A DNA stretch of 64,000 nucleotides from the NCBI GenBank assembly GCA_002163135.1, contig MAAN01000021.1, forward strand, positions 1 through 64,000. The letters run 5' to 3'. Numbering within the stretch: the stretch's first letter is position 1; every line of letters starts with the position of its first letter. This DNA comes from Alphaproteobacteria bacterium 46_93_T64. GTDB lineage: Bacteria > Pseudomonadota > Alphaproteobacteria > Sneathiellales > Sneathiellaceae. Below are positions 54,833 to 64,000 of this stretch, in pieces. The position numbers and the translations under genes are program-made. The notes beneath the pieces are model-generated. The model saw only the letters and a program-made list of their open reading frames with translations. It had not been told where the DNA came from and searched no databases.

Positions 54833-56188
54833 TTGACTTACGATTATGACCTCTTTATCATTGGAGCGGGCTCCGGCGGTGTTCGTGCTTCCCGTATATC
54901 TTCAGGAATGGGGGCTAAGGTTGCCATTGCTGAAGAGCATCGCGTTGGCGGTACGTGTGTAATTCGCGGATGTGTTCCTAAGAAACTCTTCGTTTATGCT
55001 AGTCACTTCGCTGAAGACTTTGAGGATGCCAAAAATTACGGCTGGACGGTTGAAAAGCCGCAGCATGATTGGAAAACACTGATCCGTAATAAAGATACTG
55101 AAATCGATCGCTTGAACAGTATTTATTATACGATCTTGTCCAACAACAATGTTGAACTGTATGAAAGCCGTGCAGAACTGATTGATAATCATACTGTCAA
55201 AGTAGGTGATAAGATTGTCACCGCTGAATATATCCTAATCGCGACTGGTGGTACGCCAACAATGCCGGATGTTCCAGGTATTGAGCATGCTATTTCCTCC
55301 AATGAAGCGTTCTATCTTGAAGAAATGCCAAAACGTGTCGTTGTCGTCGGTGGTGGCTATATCGCTGTAGAATTTGCTGGGATCTTCAATGGCTTGGGTG
55401 CTGAAGTTATCCAGCTCTACCGCGGCGAACAAATCTTGAGAGGATTTGATCATCACGTTCAGGCTATGGTCGCACAGGAAATTACTAAAAAAGGGGTAGA
55501 TCTCCGAACCCATTCAAATCCTGCCAAGATTGAGAAAACGGCCACTGGCTTGCGGATAACATTAGAAGATGGCTCTACACTTGAAGCTGACGCAATTATG
55601 TATGCGACAGGACGCCGGCCTAATACTGAAGGCATGGGTCTTGAATCTGCTGGTGTAGAAATGAAACCAAATGGCGCTGTAAAGGTCGATGCATATTCAA
55701 AAACTTCGATCGATAATATCTACTCGGTAGGCGATGTGACTGACCGAATTGCGCTCACGCCGGTAGCTATTCATGAAGGCATGGCGTTTGCTGAAACTGT
55801 GTTCGGTAACAAACCACGGGCATTTGAGCATAGCGACGTTCCATCCGCTGTCTTCTCGCAACCTCCTGTTGGCTCGGTTGGTCTGACCGAAGCCGAAGCA
55901 CGAGAAAAACATGGGGATGTCGATATATATAAATCTGAATTCCGTCCTATGAAGCAAACTCTGACACAGGGGAGCGAACGGGCCATGGTGAAGCTAATTG
56001 TGGAGCCAAAATCTGATCGTGTGCTGGGCGTCCATATCGTGGGTGCAGATGCGGGTGAGATTATTCAGGGTATAGGTATTGCTGTGAAATGCGGTGCCAC
56101 GAAAGAACAATTCGACGCAACTGTTGGTGTACATCCGACTTTGGCAGAAGAGATCGTCACTATGCGAGAAAAATATACGGGTGATTAG
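54833..56188 (+). CDS. gor: Glutathione-disulfide reductase
   Basis: This NADPH flavoenzyme keeps glutathione reduced. The 451-residue protein has the FAD motif GAGSGGVRASR (11-21) and the redox disulfide Cys42/Cys47 in GGTCVIRGCVPKK. A second Rossmann motif, GGGYIAVEFAGIF, lies near 176, and the C-terminal VGVHPTLAEE carries the active-site His-Glu pair. The start is TTG 54833, after an AGGAAG site. It is likely co-transcribed with the upstream aldehyde dehydrogenase gene and ends with a terminator hairpin. Confidence 0.95.
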   Translation: MTYDYDLFIIGAGSGGVRASRISSGMGAKVAIAEEHRVGGTCVIRGCVPKKLFVYASHFAEDFEDAKNYGWTVEKPQHDWKTLIRNKDTEIDRLNSIYYTILSNNNVELYESRAELIDNHTVKVGDKIVTAEYILIATGGTPTMPDVPGIEHAISSNEAFYLEEMPKRVVVVGGGYIAVEFAGIFNGLGAEVIQLYRGEQILRGFDHHVQAMVAQEITKKGVDLRTHSNPAKIEKTATGLRITLEDGSTLEADAIMYATGRRPNTEGMGLESAGVEMKPNGAVKVDAYSKTSIDNIYSVGDVTDRIALTPVAIHEGMAFAETVFGNKPRAFEHSDVPSAVFSQPPVGSVGLTEAEAREKHGDVDIYKSEFRPMKQTLTQGSERAMVKLIVEPKSDRVLGVHIVGADAGEIIQGIGIAVKCGATKEQFDATVGVHPTLAEEIVTMREKYTGD

Positions 56189-56196
56189 ATCTAGAC

Positions 56197-56247
56197 TGGC
56201 GATTTTCGCTCTATTGCACATATTGCAAGTGTGAAAATCGCCATTTT
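56197..56247 (+). terminator. Terminator after gor
   Basis: An eleven-base stem TGGCGATTTTC (56197-56207) / GAAAATCGCCA (56233-56243) with a 25-base loop is followed by TTTT. It starts eight bases after the gor stop. Confidence 0.75.
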
Positions 56248-56348
56248 ATGTGAAAAACCTTGGCTTTACGATTGCGTTGCAGCGAAAAGCCTGTCAATTT
56301 TGTGTTTAATATATTGAGCTACGATTAATACCTAGGAAAGATAAGACG

Positions 56349-57728
56349 ATGTCAAATCAATGGACGCCTGAAAGTTGGAGAAGCAAACCTGTACGTCAGC
56401 TTCCAACTTATCCAGATGGAACTGCAGTGAAATCCGTTGAAGAAGAACTGAGCATCTTTCCACCGCTCGTGTTTGCAGGTGAAGCGCGGATGCTTAAGAA
56501 AAAGCTGGCTGACGTTTCTGAAGGTCGTGGTTTTCTTCTGCAGGGCGGCGATTGCGCTGAAAGCTTTGCCGAATTTCATCCAAACAATATCCGCGATACA
56601 TTTAAAGTATTGCTACAAATGGCTGTTGTCCTAACATATGGCGGGAACCGCCCGGTTGTTAAAGTAGGTCGTTTGGCGGGGCAGTTTGCAAAACCACGCT
56701 CTGGTGATACGGAAACAATTGATGGCGTGGAACTGCCAAGTTACCGCGGTGACATCATCAATGGTTTTGATTTCACAGAAGAAGCACGTGTCCCTGATCC
56801 AAAACGTATGTTGAAGGCCTATTCTCAAGCGGCCTCAACTTTGAACCTTCTTCGTGCTTTTTCCCAAGGTGGATACGCTGACTTGCACCAAGTGCAGCAA
56901 TGGAACATGGGATTTGTTGCCAGTCGCCCACAAGGCGAACGCTATAAAGAAATGGCGATCCGTATTCAGGATGCCCTGGCATTTATGGAATCTTGTGGTG
57001 TAACCGCTGAAAATACACCGCAAATGGGCAAAACAGATTTCTTTACCTCTCATGAAGCCTTGTTGCTTCAATATGAACAATCTATGACGCGAGTTGATAG
57101 TACGTCTGGCGAATATTACGATACATCAGCTCATATGTTGTGGATTGGTGATCGTACACGCGATCCAGATGAAGCTCATGTTGAATTCCTGCGTGGTGTT
57201 GCGAACCCAATTGGTGTAAAGGCTGGCCCAAGTCAGGATCCGGATACGCTTCTTCGTTTAATTGATACACTCAACCCAACGAACGAAGCCGGCCGTATGA
57301 CGATTATTTGTCGCTTTGGCGCGGGTGAAGTTGATAAACATCTTCCGGCTCTTATTCGTAGAGTGGAAAGTGAAGGCCGTAAGGTCGTCTGGTCATGTGA
57401 TCCAATGCACGGCAACACTATTAAATCTTCAACCGGTTATAAAACACGTCCGTTTGATCGTATTTTAAGTGAAGTCCGTGAATTCTTTGATGTTCATGCG
57501 GCAGAAGGAACTTATGCAGGTGGTGTTCATTTTGAAATGACCGGTCAAGACGTAACAGAATGTCTCGGCGGTGCATTTGAAGTCACCGAAGAACGCCTTA
57601 GCGATCGATATCACACGGCGTGTGACCCACGTCTTAATGCCAATCAGGCGCTTGAACTTGCGTTTTTGATTGCTGAAATGCTCAAAAGTGAAAGAGGAGA
57701 TGGGAAAATCGCAGCTGCGGCTTCCTGA
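56349..57728 (+). CDS. Class II 3-deoxy-7-phosphoheptulonate (DAHP) synthase
   Basis: The first enzyme of aromatic amino acid synthesis condenses PEP with erythrose-4-phosphate. The 459-residue length and motifs (QGGDCAESF near 66-74, [48 protein letters not shown]) identify the plant/class II type. The conserved Cys in GGDCAE is a metal ligand. An AGGAAAG ribosome site precedes the start. The nicotinate phosphoribosyltransferase-like gene follows after 12 bases, an unusual pairing. Confidence 0.96.
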   Translation: MSNQWTPESWRSKPVRQLPTYPDGTAVKSVEEELSIFPPLVFAGEARMLKKKLADVSEGRGFLLQGGDCAESFAEFHPNNIRDTFKVLLQMAVVLTYGGNRPVVKVGRLAGQFAKPRSGDTETIDGVELPSYRGDIINGFDFTEEARVPDPKRMLKAYSQAASTLNLLRAFSQGGYADLHQVQQWNMGFVASRPQGERYKEMAIRIQDALAFMESCGVTAENTPQMGKTDFFTSHEALLLQYEQSMTRVDSTSGEYYDTSAHMLWIGDRTRDPDEAHVEFLRGVANPIGVKAGPSQDPDTLLRLIDTLNPTNEAGRMTIICRFGAGEVDKHLPALIRRVESEGRKVVWSCDPMHGNTIKSSTGYKTRPFDRILSEVREFFDVHAAEGTYAGGVHFEMTGQDVTECLGGAFEVTEERLSDRYHTACDPRLNANQALELAFLIAEMLKSERGDGKIAAAAS

Positions 57729-57740
57729 TCCACGTCTGAT

Positions 57741-58886
57741 ATGACACATCAAAATGTAAAAAGCAGTGCCTCAGCTATTGATCAAGCAATAGCTGCGCAT
57801 ACAGATCAGTATTTTAATAAAACAAAGTATGTGGTCAGCAGATTTGGCGATAAACAAGTGACTTATGCGGTGTTTATGCGCCGCCCAGTTATTTTTGCTC
57901 CGAAACTTCTTCTCGATTGGTTGGAAAACATTAATCGAATTCGCGGAAACAGTTTTACCGTGGAACCTTGTTTTGAAGAAGGTGACTGGGTCGGGGCAGG
58001 CGAGCCACTTGTTTATATAACAGGTAGTTTTGTTGACCTCGTTGATTTGGAGACACTGTATTTGCAAAAACTTGGGCCAGCATGCGTTGCTGCCAATAAT
58101 GCTTATTTGATGTGTGGTTATATGCCGGATGCGTCTTTCCTTGCGATGGATGCCCGCCATTGTGCAGGCGCTGAAATGGCCGAAATGATGGCCTATGCCG
58201 CATCGGTTGGGGGCGTGGCTGCGACTAAAGATCATGGTGCTAAAGGCTTTATCGGTAACGCAAACGATAGTACCGCCCATTATTTCGGGAATAAGCTTGG
58301 CCTTGGAACCATGCCGCATGCCTTGATCGGATATGCTGGTAGTACATTACGCGCTGCGGAAATGTATGTTGAAAGTTATCCTGAAAATGCACTCACGGTT
58401 CTTGTTGACTACTACGGCCAGGAAATTACAGATGCATTGGCTGTATGCCATCGTTTCCCGGAAATAGTGGAATCTGGAAATATGTCCGTACGCATGGACA
58501 CTCATGGTGGTCGTTTCATTGAAGGGCTCGACCCTGCGCAATCCTATGCGGTTCTGGAACGAAACATGCCAAAAGGAATTCGGCAGTACAGGTCTGAAGA
58601 AGAACTAAAATGGCTAGTTGGTACAGGTGTATCCGCTGCCGCGATCTATTATATGCGGGAGAAACTGGATGAAGCCGGTTTCCAAAAAGCACGTATTGTT
58701 GCCTCGTCGGGGTTCTCTTCTGACAAATGCCGCGTTATGGGGAGTATCAAAGCACCCATTGACGTGATTGGAACAGGTTCTTACTTACCTGCCAGTTGGT
58801 CAGAAACGTATGCGACTGCTGATGTAATCTCGTATGATGGCAAACCTAGCGTAAAACTGGGACGCGAGTTCCTGTTGAAGAAATAG
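57741..58886 (+). CDS. Nicotinate phosphoribosyltransferase-like enzyme
   Basis: The 381-residue protein fits the nicotinate phosphoribosyltransferase family of the short (archaeal/bacterial) form, which joins nicotinate to PRPP for NAD salvage. Seen are the N-terminal YFNKTKYVVSRFGDKQVTYAVF, the GTMPHALIGYAGSTLRA segment carrying a conserved His, and LVDYYGQEI. The C-terminal VIGTGSYLP phosphate-binding loop is also present. Assignment within the family is tentative because some members use other bases. nadE lies 3 kb downstream, giving a loose NAD theme. Confidence 0.78.
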   Translation: MTHQNVKSSASAIDQAIAAHTDQYFNKTKYVVSRFGDKQVTYAVFMRRPVIFAPKLLLDWLENINRIRGNSFTVEPCFEEGDWVGAGEPLVYITGSFVDLVDLETLYLQKLGPACVAANNAYLMCGYMPDASFLAMDARHCAGAEMAEMMAYAASVGGVAATKDHGAKGFIGNANDSTAHYFGNKLGLGTMPHALIGYAGSTLRAAEMYVESYPENALTVLVDYYGQEITDALAVCHRFPEIVESGNMSVRMDTHGGRFIEGLDPAQSYAVLERNMPKGIRQYRSEEELKWLVGTGVSAAAIYYMREKLDEAGFQKARIVASSGFSSDKCRVMGSIKAPIDVIGTGSYLPASWSETYATADVISYDGKPSVKLGREFLLKK

Positions 58887-58998
58887 GCCTCTATAAAGCC
58901 GCTAATCTTTCCAAATTACAGCCCTCATTTGGCTTTTCTTCTCACCTGCCTACATTGATTATGGGGGCGGGGTTTACTGGTTATGAGGAGAGAGCAGA

Positions 58999-59208
58999 AT
59001 GTCAGACCACGTCTATAAAAAAATCGAATTGGTTGGTAGCTCGAAAGACTCCATAGAAGCCGCCATTGAAAACGCCATTAAAAGCGCGGGCAGTTCCTTA
59101 AGAAATCTAGATTGGTTTGAAGTGATCGATACACGCGGTCACATCACGGACGGTAAAGTTTCTCACTATCAAGTAGAACTGAAAGTCGGTTTTCGGCTTG
59201 ATAACTGA
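58999..59208 (+). CDS. Dodecin, flavin-storage protein
   Basis: The 69-residue protein assembles as a hollow dodecamer binding riboflavin or FMN. The family pattern is complete: [12 protein letters not shown] start, Trp39 in LRNLDWFEV and Gln58 in [12 protein letters not shown], the residues that sandwich and hold the isoalloxazine ring. A GAGGAGAG ribosome site precedes the ATG. It stands alone, 112 bases after the NAPRT-like gene. Confidence 0.95.
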   Translation: MSDHVYKKIELVGSSKDSIEAAIENAIKSAGSSLRNLDWFEVIDTRGHITDGKVSHYQVELKVGFRLDN

Positions 59209-59328
59209 ATTTTACAGCCGCATTCAAACTATGTGCACTATTTAATATATAAGTTAGATGTTGTTGCAGACATAACCTCATTTCTAGGCCGTTTTAGCGT
59301 TCTTAATTCGGATGTTGAGGAAGTGAAA

Positions 59329-59910
59329 ATGCAAAAATTATTTATTTTTATAGTCTCTATACTAATTTTTCCTGTTCTAGCTACAAATACGTTAGCAGAT
59401 GAATATACGCCAGCTCTTGAAAAACTTGTCGACACCCAAATCAAAAATTGGGCGCAGTCAACCGAGGTCGTATCGGCTATAAAGGCGCAAAATACGAAAC
59501 ATGCAAATCTGGATCAGTCGACGATTGATGCTCTTGATAAAAAGTGGCGGTTGGAAACTATTGGTGGGGATAGGACTATGATCAATGAGATCTTAGGTAA
59601 TGATCTGTCAAAATATCTGCAAAATATCAAGGAACAATCAGCCGGTTTGTATTCCGAAATTTTTGTGATGGATAACAAAGGTTTAAATGTTGGTCAAAGC
59701 GATGTCACTTCTGATTACTGGCAAGGCGACGAGGGTAAATGGCAGAAAACCTACGGAGTTGGGCCTAACGGAAGACTCATAGATGAAGTGGAGTTTGACG
59801 ACTCGTCGCAAACCTATCAGTCTCAAGTCAGTATCACAATTGTTGATCCGGCAACAAACGCTGCAATTGGTGCCGTAACTGTCGGAGTTAATATCGTCGC
59901 ACTCAAGTAG
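59329..59910 (+). CDS. Secreted stand-alone Cache/PDC-like sensor-domain protein
   Basis: The 193-residue protein starts at ATG 59329 behind GAGGAA; the frame opens earlier, at 59233, without function. A signal peptide (LFIFIVSILIFPVLATNTLA) is followed by a helix-rich region (about 20-75) and a segment resembling a PDC/Cache sensor domain. That segment includes SEIFVMDNKGLNVGQSDVTSDYWQGDEGKWQKTYG and ends with ITIVDPATNAAIGAVTVGVN. No transmembrane anchor or signalling output follows. It may act as a free periplasmic ligand-binding partner; the function is unknown. Confidence 0.72.
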   Translation: MQKLFIFIVSILIFPVLATNTLADEYTPALEKLVDTQIKNWAQSTEVVSAIKAQNTKHANLDQSTIDALDKKWRLETIGGDRTMINEILGNDLSKYLQNIKEQSAGLYSEIFVMDNKGLNVGQSDVTSDYWQGDEGKWQKTYGVGPNGRLIDEVEFDDSSQTYQSQVSITIVDPATNAAIGAVTVGVNIVALK

Positions 59911-60032
59911 CCTGAAAAATCAGATGATATCTGTATGTGAATTTGAATCGTTCCTTATTCTTGACTTTATATCGCCCAAAAATACCCCAGATAAACAGTT
60001 GGATCGAAATTCTCTGACTAAGTTTGGGTATA

Positions 60033-60437
60033 ATGAAGTTACTTACTGACGCCATAATCGAAAGTACTGAACGCGGCAATGATGATATTGCGGCAAGACT
60101 CCGGAGTAAACTTTGTCAAAGCGACGATTTGTTCCTCATGTTGCAATGGTTGATAGAAAAATATCCCATAAATAAAGCTGGTGCTGTTAAGGAAACCTCA
60201 GTTGTAGCGTATGCGTTCGACGCTACAACGTTCTGGTCCGAGGGCTTTGAAGGTACAGTCTTGGCAATTTGTGATCTGAGGCGATCGGATCTTGAGAAAG
60301 ATCGTAAATATTCCATAGAAAATATAAAAAAACTTAAATATTTGCTTCAACAATTAGAGGTAGTAATCGACCCTGTTCTGACGCAAACAGTGACATGGAA
60401 AGCTGCGATTTCGACGCTAGATGACTTTTCTTTTTAA
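60033..60437 (+). CDS. Hypothetical protein, 134 residues
   Basis: I do not recognise this protein. It is cytoplasmic by composition, with no signal or membrane segment. A helical N-terminus (MKLLTDAIIESTERGNDDIAARLRSKL) is followed by a mixed region. The start at ATG 60033 lacks a clear ribosome site, and a TTG three codons earlier is equally possible. The gene lies alone between the Cache-like gene and the MFS transporter, in AT-rich surroundings. Confidence 0.5.
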   Translation: MKLLTDAIIESTERGNDDIAARLRSKLCQSDDLFLMLQWLIEKYPINKAGAVKETSVVAYAFDATTFWSEGFEGTVLAICDLRRSDLEKDRKYSIENIKKLKYLLQQLEVVIDPVLTQTVTWKAAISTLDDFSF

Positions 60438-60593
60438 AACTGAATTAATCGATTTTTTCATCTTTCTGATGCTTGAGAAAGAAAGTGGTGCAATTGGATA
60501 AAAAAGTGTCGTAATTTGTATATCCGTACCTGCTAAAGTTCATATTTTGACGATCTAGTTTTTATCTGATTTTTTTAAGCATCTGGGGTTGGC

Positions 60594-61985
60594 ATGAGAG
60601 AAGCCATTTTGGTTTGTTGGCCATTACTGCTGGGCATCGGTTTAATGATGCTGGGTAATGGTTTGCAAGGTAGTTTGTTGGGTGTACGTGCAAGCCTTGA
60701 AGGCTTCCCCACGGCCATAACCGGTATAGTAATGTCGGGCTATTATGTCGGCTTCCTCATCGGGTCTGTAGTCACACCCAAAATTCTGATGAACGTCGGA
60801 CATGTTCGGGTTTTTGCGGCTCTTGCATCACTTGCTTCAACGGCTGCGCTTATTCATGCGGTATTACCTGATCCGTACGTCTGGGGTGTGTTCAGAATTG
60901 TCACCGGATTTTGTTTTGCCGGGCTTTATATCGTGAGTGAAAGCTGGTTGAATGACACGGCGACAAATGAAACGCGCGGCGGTATTTTGTCGGTCTATAT
61001 GATGGTAACTTTTGGCGGAATTGCAGGCGGACAGTTTTTACTTACTTTGTCTGACCCCGGCGGGTTCGAGCTCTTTATTATCGTTTCTGTTCTTGTCTCA
61101 TTAGCATTGGTTCCGACAGCACTAACAGCATCCCCCATGCCTAGTATGGAAGAGCCTGAAAAACTGAGCCTACGAGAGCTGTTTAAAATTTCGCCGTTAG
61201 GTGTTGTTGGAATGGCGGTCGTGGGGACAATCCAAGGTGGTTTCTTTTCAATGGCTGCGGTTTACGGTGGTATGATCGGATTGTCACTTATACAAATTTC
61301 GTCCTTCATCGGGTTGTCAGTTGTCGGGGGGGCGCTGATGCAATATCCGATTGGTTTTATTTCAGATAAGGTAGATCGTCGGAAAGTTATTGTGATCACC
61401 GCAATTCTGACAACTGTTGCTTCGATATTAGTTTATCAAAGCGAAAGTATTGAAAATAAACTCTGGTTTATGGGAGCTGCCACATTATTCGGCGGTTTTT
61501 GTATGCCGCTTTATTCCTTGTTTATTGCCCACACCAACGATTATTTAAAGCCTGGTCAAATGGTAGCCGCAAGCAGCGGTTTGATTTTGGTGAACGGTGT
61601 TGGGGCAGTCCTTGGTCCAATTGTTGTCGCCGCGTTGATGTCCGTTTTCGGTTCCACAGCGTTCTTCTTGTGTATGGCCGTTGCTAGTCTTGGCATCGCC
61701 GGCTTCACAATGTTTCGTATGACAATTCGTGAAGCTATCCCCGTTGAAGATCAGATTGATTTCGTTGCGATGCCAGTGAGATCTGGCTACGTCGCTGTCA
61801 ATATGAACCCTGAATCTGAAGAATATGACGAGGAAGAAGAACCCCAAGCCGAAGAATTTAAACCTCAAGATTTGTATCATGTCAGCAAGGCTTTTATGTC
61901 GTTGATGGAAGATAATGATCAAGACGACGAAGATGAAGATGGCTTAATGGATGATGGGCCGACACTTTGGAACAGAAACGGGTGA
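60594..61985 (+). CDS. MFS transporter with a long acidic C-terminal tail
   Basis: The 463-residue protein has twelve hydrophobic segments in residues about 5-385. The family hallmark, GxxSDKxDRR, appears as GFISDKVDRRK near 257-267 between spans 8 and 9 of the usual numbering. The last about 65 residues are strongly acidic (EEYDEEEEPQAEEF, DNDQDDEDEDG) and cytoplasmic; most MFS proteins lack this. The overall pattern resembles the YcaD/UMF-type group. The substrate is unknown. A GGGG ribosome site precedes the start and a strong terminator follows. Confidence 0.85.
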   Translation: MREAILVCWPLLLGIGLMMLGNGLQGSLLGVRASLEGFPTAITGIVMSGYYVGFLIGSVVTPKILMNVGHVRVFAALASLASTAALIHAVLPDPYVWGVFRIVTGFCFAGLYIVSESWLNDTATNETRGGILSVYMMVTFGGIAGGQFLLTLSDPGGFELFIIVSVLVSLALVPTALTASPMPSMEEPEKLSLRELFKISPLGVVGMAVVGTIQGGFFSMAAVYGGMIGLSLIQISSFIGLSVVGGALMQYPIGFISDKVDRRKVIVITAILTTVASILVYQSESIENKLWFMGAATLFGGFCMPLYSLFIAHTNDYLKPGQMVAASSGLILVNGVGAVLGPIVVAALMSVFGSTAFFLCMAVASLGIAGFTMFRMTIREAIPVEDQIDFVAMPVRSGYVAVNMNPESEEYDEEEEPQAEEFKPQDLYHVSKAFMSLMEDNDQDDEDEDGLMDDGPTLWNRNG

Positions 61986-61988
61986 GTA

Positions 61989-62020
61989 AAAGCGGGTACA
62001 AACAACCCGCTTTCTTGTTT
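61989..62020 (+). terminator. Rho-independent terminator after the MFS transporter
   Basis: Nine-base stem AAAGCGGGT (61989-61997) / ACCCGCTTT (62005-62013) with a seven-base loop, followed by CTTGTTTATTTT. It begins four bases after the stop codon. Confidence 0.88.
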
Positions 62021-62081
62021 ATTTTGAATTATTTTCAAACTGCCCATTGCTGCATCGGATAAGGGACGGTAAAACCATCCC

Positions 62082-63746
62082 ATGACTGATAAATTGCGTA
62101 TTGCCCTTGCCCAGGCGAACCCAAAACTGGGCGACATCGATGGTAACGTCAAACTTGCTCTTGAGTTTCGAAGTGAAGCTGAAGCGAGTGGCACCGATCT
62201 GGTTGTATTTCCAGAGTTGTTCATCTGTGGTTATCCGCCAGAGGACCTTGTCCTAAAACCTTCATTTATCAAGGCAACAACTGATGCAATGAATTTGTTG
62301 GCGGAAGCAACGCTAGATGGTGGGCCAGCCATGCTGATGACAGGCCCTATGATGAACGACGGCCATCTTCATAACGCGGTTTGTTTGCTTGAAAAAGGCG
62401 CAATCACAGCTTCACGATATAAGAACAAATTGCCGAACTATGGTGTGTTCGATGAAGTTAGGGTGTTTGAGCCGGGCCCATTGCCAGGTCCAATCCCGTT
62501 TAAAGGTGTACGTCTTGGCGTTATGATCTGCGAGGATATGTGGTTCTCGGAAGTCGCAGAATGCTTGGAAGAAACCGGTGCGGAGATTCTGATCATTCCA
62601 AACGGTAGCCCCTTTGATCATGAAAAAGGGGATGCAAGACTTAACTATGCAGTTGAACGGGTTAGTGAAACCGGATTGCCGCTTGTTTATCTAAATCAAG
62701 TCGGCGGTCAGGATGAGCTGGTGTTTGACGGTGGATCGTTTGTGCTAAATGCAGATAGATCACTCCCTGTACAAATGACATGCTGGCGCGAAGACCTGTT
62801 GGTTACCGAGTGGACACGCGGTGAGGACGATACTTGGTCATGTGCAACGTCTGAACTTACGGATCCCGGCACCTCTATGGAGCGTGTTTATAACGCCATG
62901 GTTTTGGGGCTGAAAGATTACGTAAACAAAAACGGTTTTCCGGGCGTTGTCCTTGGTCTTTCTGGCGGGATTGATAGCGCCCTTAGCGCGGCTGTTGCTG
63001 TTGATGCGCTTGGTGCGGATAAGGTTCACTGCGTTATGATGCCCTCTCGGTATACATCGCAGGAAAGTCTGGATGATGCCGCTAAATGCGCAGCATTATT
63101 GGGAACCGATCTTGATACGGTACAGATAGAGCCTGCCGTTGAAGCCTATAACGGCATGCTTGGAACTTTATTTGAAGGAACGAGCTCGGATACCACGGAA
63201 GAGAATATTCAGTCCCGTATTCGGGGCGTCTCCTTGATGGCCATTTCCAATAAATTTGGCAAGATGGTTCTGACTACCGGCAATAAATCTGAGATGTCGG
63301 TTGGCTACGCCACGATCTACGGTGATATGTGTGGTGGTTATTCTGTTCTGAAAGACCTATATAAGACGCTGTGTTTCGATGTCTCTGAGTGGCGGAACAA
63401 TAAATTCAGTGCTGGGTTGCTGGGGCCAAACGGTCCAGTAATGCCAAGTAATGTCATTACCAAGCCGCCAAGTGCAGAGCTTAGAGAAGATCAAAAAGAC
63501 GAAGACAGTTTACCGCCATATGATGTGCTGGATGCAATTTTGCATGCGTTGGTGGAAGATGAAAAATCATATAATGAAATACTGGCAGATGGGTTTGATG
63601 GCGCAACAGTGAGCCGCATCCAGAATTTGCTGTATATCGCAGAATATAAACGACGTCAGGCACCTCCGGGCGTTAAAATCACAACCCGCAATTTTGGGCG
63701 GGATAGAAGGTATCCGATTACTAACGGATTTAGAGATAAACGATGA
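62082..63746 (+). CDS. nadE: Glutamine-hydrolysing NAD+ synthetase
   Basis: NadE converts nicotinate adenine dinucleotide to NAD using glutamine and ATP. The 554-residue protein has an N-terminal nitrilase-type glutaminase (about 1-260; Glu in [14 protein letters not shown], Lys in [10 protein letters not shown], Cys in GVMICEDMW). The C-terminal synthetase has the ATP loop [11 protein letters not shown] near 288-298. The stop overlaps the gltX start (ATGA), so the two are translationally coupled. The nicotinate phosphoribosyltransferase-like gene 3.2 kb upstream belongs to the same NAD salvage route. Confidence 0.96.
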   Translation: MTDKLRIALAQANPKLGDIDGNVKLALEFRSEAEASGTDLVVFPELFICGYPPEDLVLKPSFIKATTDAMNLLAEATLDGGPAMLMTGPMMNDGHLHNAVCLLEKGAITASRYKNKLPNYGVFDEVRVFEPGPLPGPIPFKGVRLGVMICEDMWFSEVAECLEETGAEILIIPNGSPFDHEKGDARLNYAVERVSETGLPLVYLNQVGGQDELVFDGGSFVLNADRSLPVQMTCWREDLLVTEWTRGEDDTWSCATSELTDPGTSMERVYNAMVLGLKDYVNKNGFPGVVLGLSGGIDSALSAAVAVDALGADKVHCVMMPSRYTSQESLDDAAKCAALLGTDLDTVQIEPAVEAYNGMLGTLFEGTSSDTTEENIQSRIRGVSLMAISNKFGKMVLTTGNKSEMSVGYATIYGDMCGGYSVLKDLYKTLCFDVSEWRNNKFSAGLLGPNGPVMPSNVITKPPSAELREDQKDEDSLPPYDVLDAILHALVEDEKSYNEILADGFDGATVSRIQNLLYIAEYKRRQAPPGVKITTRNFGRDRRYPITNGFRDKR

Positions 63747-64000
63747 CAGCTAAATTTCGATTTGCCCCAAGCCCAACCGGATACCTCCACGTTGGAAACG
63801 CCCGTCTTGCTTTGATCAATTGGCTTTGTGCCAAGAAAATTGGTGGCGAGTTTGTATTACGTCTGGATGATACGGACGCTGAACGCTCCACCGAGGCATA
63901 TGCACTTGGTATTCAGGAAGATATGAATTGGCTTGGCCTTAAATGGGACGAGCTTAAAAAACAATCTGATAGAACGGCTGATTATGACGCTGCGTTTGTT
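63743..64000 (+). CDS. gltX: Glutamate-tRNA ligase, N-terminal part (truncated by window edge)
   Basis: The visible 86 residues match the start of glutamyl-tRNA synthetase. [17 protein letters not shown] carries the HIGH-like class I motif (HVGN), followed by [12 protein letters not shown] for glutamate and ATP binding. The reading frame is open at the last base, so most of the about 460-residue enzyme lies outside the window. It begins on the ATGA overlap with nadE. Confidence 0.95.
   Translation, partial: MTAKFRFAPSPTGYLHVGNARLALINWLCAKKIGGEFVLRLDDTDAERSTEAYALGIQEDMNWLGLKWDELKKQSDRTADYDAAFV

Overview
The window is a contiguous piece of a chromosome from a free-living, aerobic alphaproteobacterium. 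The evidence is an Rrf2/IscR-led suf operon, PleD-like c-di-GMP signalling, a PF07310-type PAS protein, class II DAHP synthase and reductive pyrimidine catabolism. By eye the DNA is slightly AT-rich. The genus cannot be fixed from the sequence; a marine Rhodospirillales, Sneathiella or Kiloniella-type lineage is a guess. I see no rRNA, tRNA, CRISPR, transposase or prophage. About 48 genes are supported, and the last one (gltX) runs off the right edge.

Left part (1-16.3 kb). Two GGDEF-family proteins, one catalytically degenerate and one PleD-like and intact, flank a pseudouridine synthase and an acyl-CoA dehydrogenase. A complete Fe-S assembly operon follows on the minus strand (Rrf2 regulator, sufB-C-D-S-U-T-A), with two GACTAAATT boxes in its promoter region. 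A translationally coupled three-gene glycan cassette comes next (nucleotidyltransferase-like, kinase-like, GT9 glycosyltransferase), then a DUF169 protein and TrhO.

Central part (18.3-34.4 kb). This is the most coherent block, a reductive uracil/thymine catabolic island. It holds a RutR-like TetR regulator, a PEP-mutase/isocitrate-lyase family enzyme, preT-preA, an M20 amidohydrolase, an NMT1/THI5-type ABC transporter (one ATPase, two permeases, one binding protein), dihydropyrimidinase and a nitrilase-fold beta-ureidopropionase. Palindromes very close to the E. coli RutR box lie before preT and in the divergent promoter region between dihydropyrimidinase and the nitrilase, which ties regulator and pathway together. 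Inside the island sit three tandem paralogous secreted solute-binding-like proteins with no permease, bounded by terminators.

Right part (34.5-64 kb). This is mixed housekeeping and amino-acid metabolism: a lipoprotein with a duplicated Cys motif, a D-amino-acid dehydrogenase, an enoyl-CoA hydratase, two serine hydrolases, a phosphoglycolate phosphatase and glmU-glmS for UDP-GlcNAc. It continues with a class IV aminotransferase divergent from an Lrp regulator, divergent hutF/hutG around a palindrome, LysE and CDF transporters, succinate-semialdehyde dehydrogenase with glutathione reductase, DAHP synthase with a nicotinate phosphoribosyltransferase-like gene, dodecin, a lone Cache-like secreted protein, an MFS transporter with an acidic tail, and nadE overlapping gltX.
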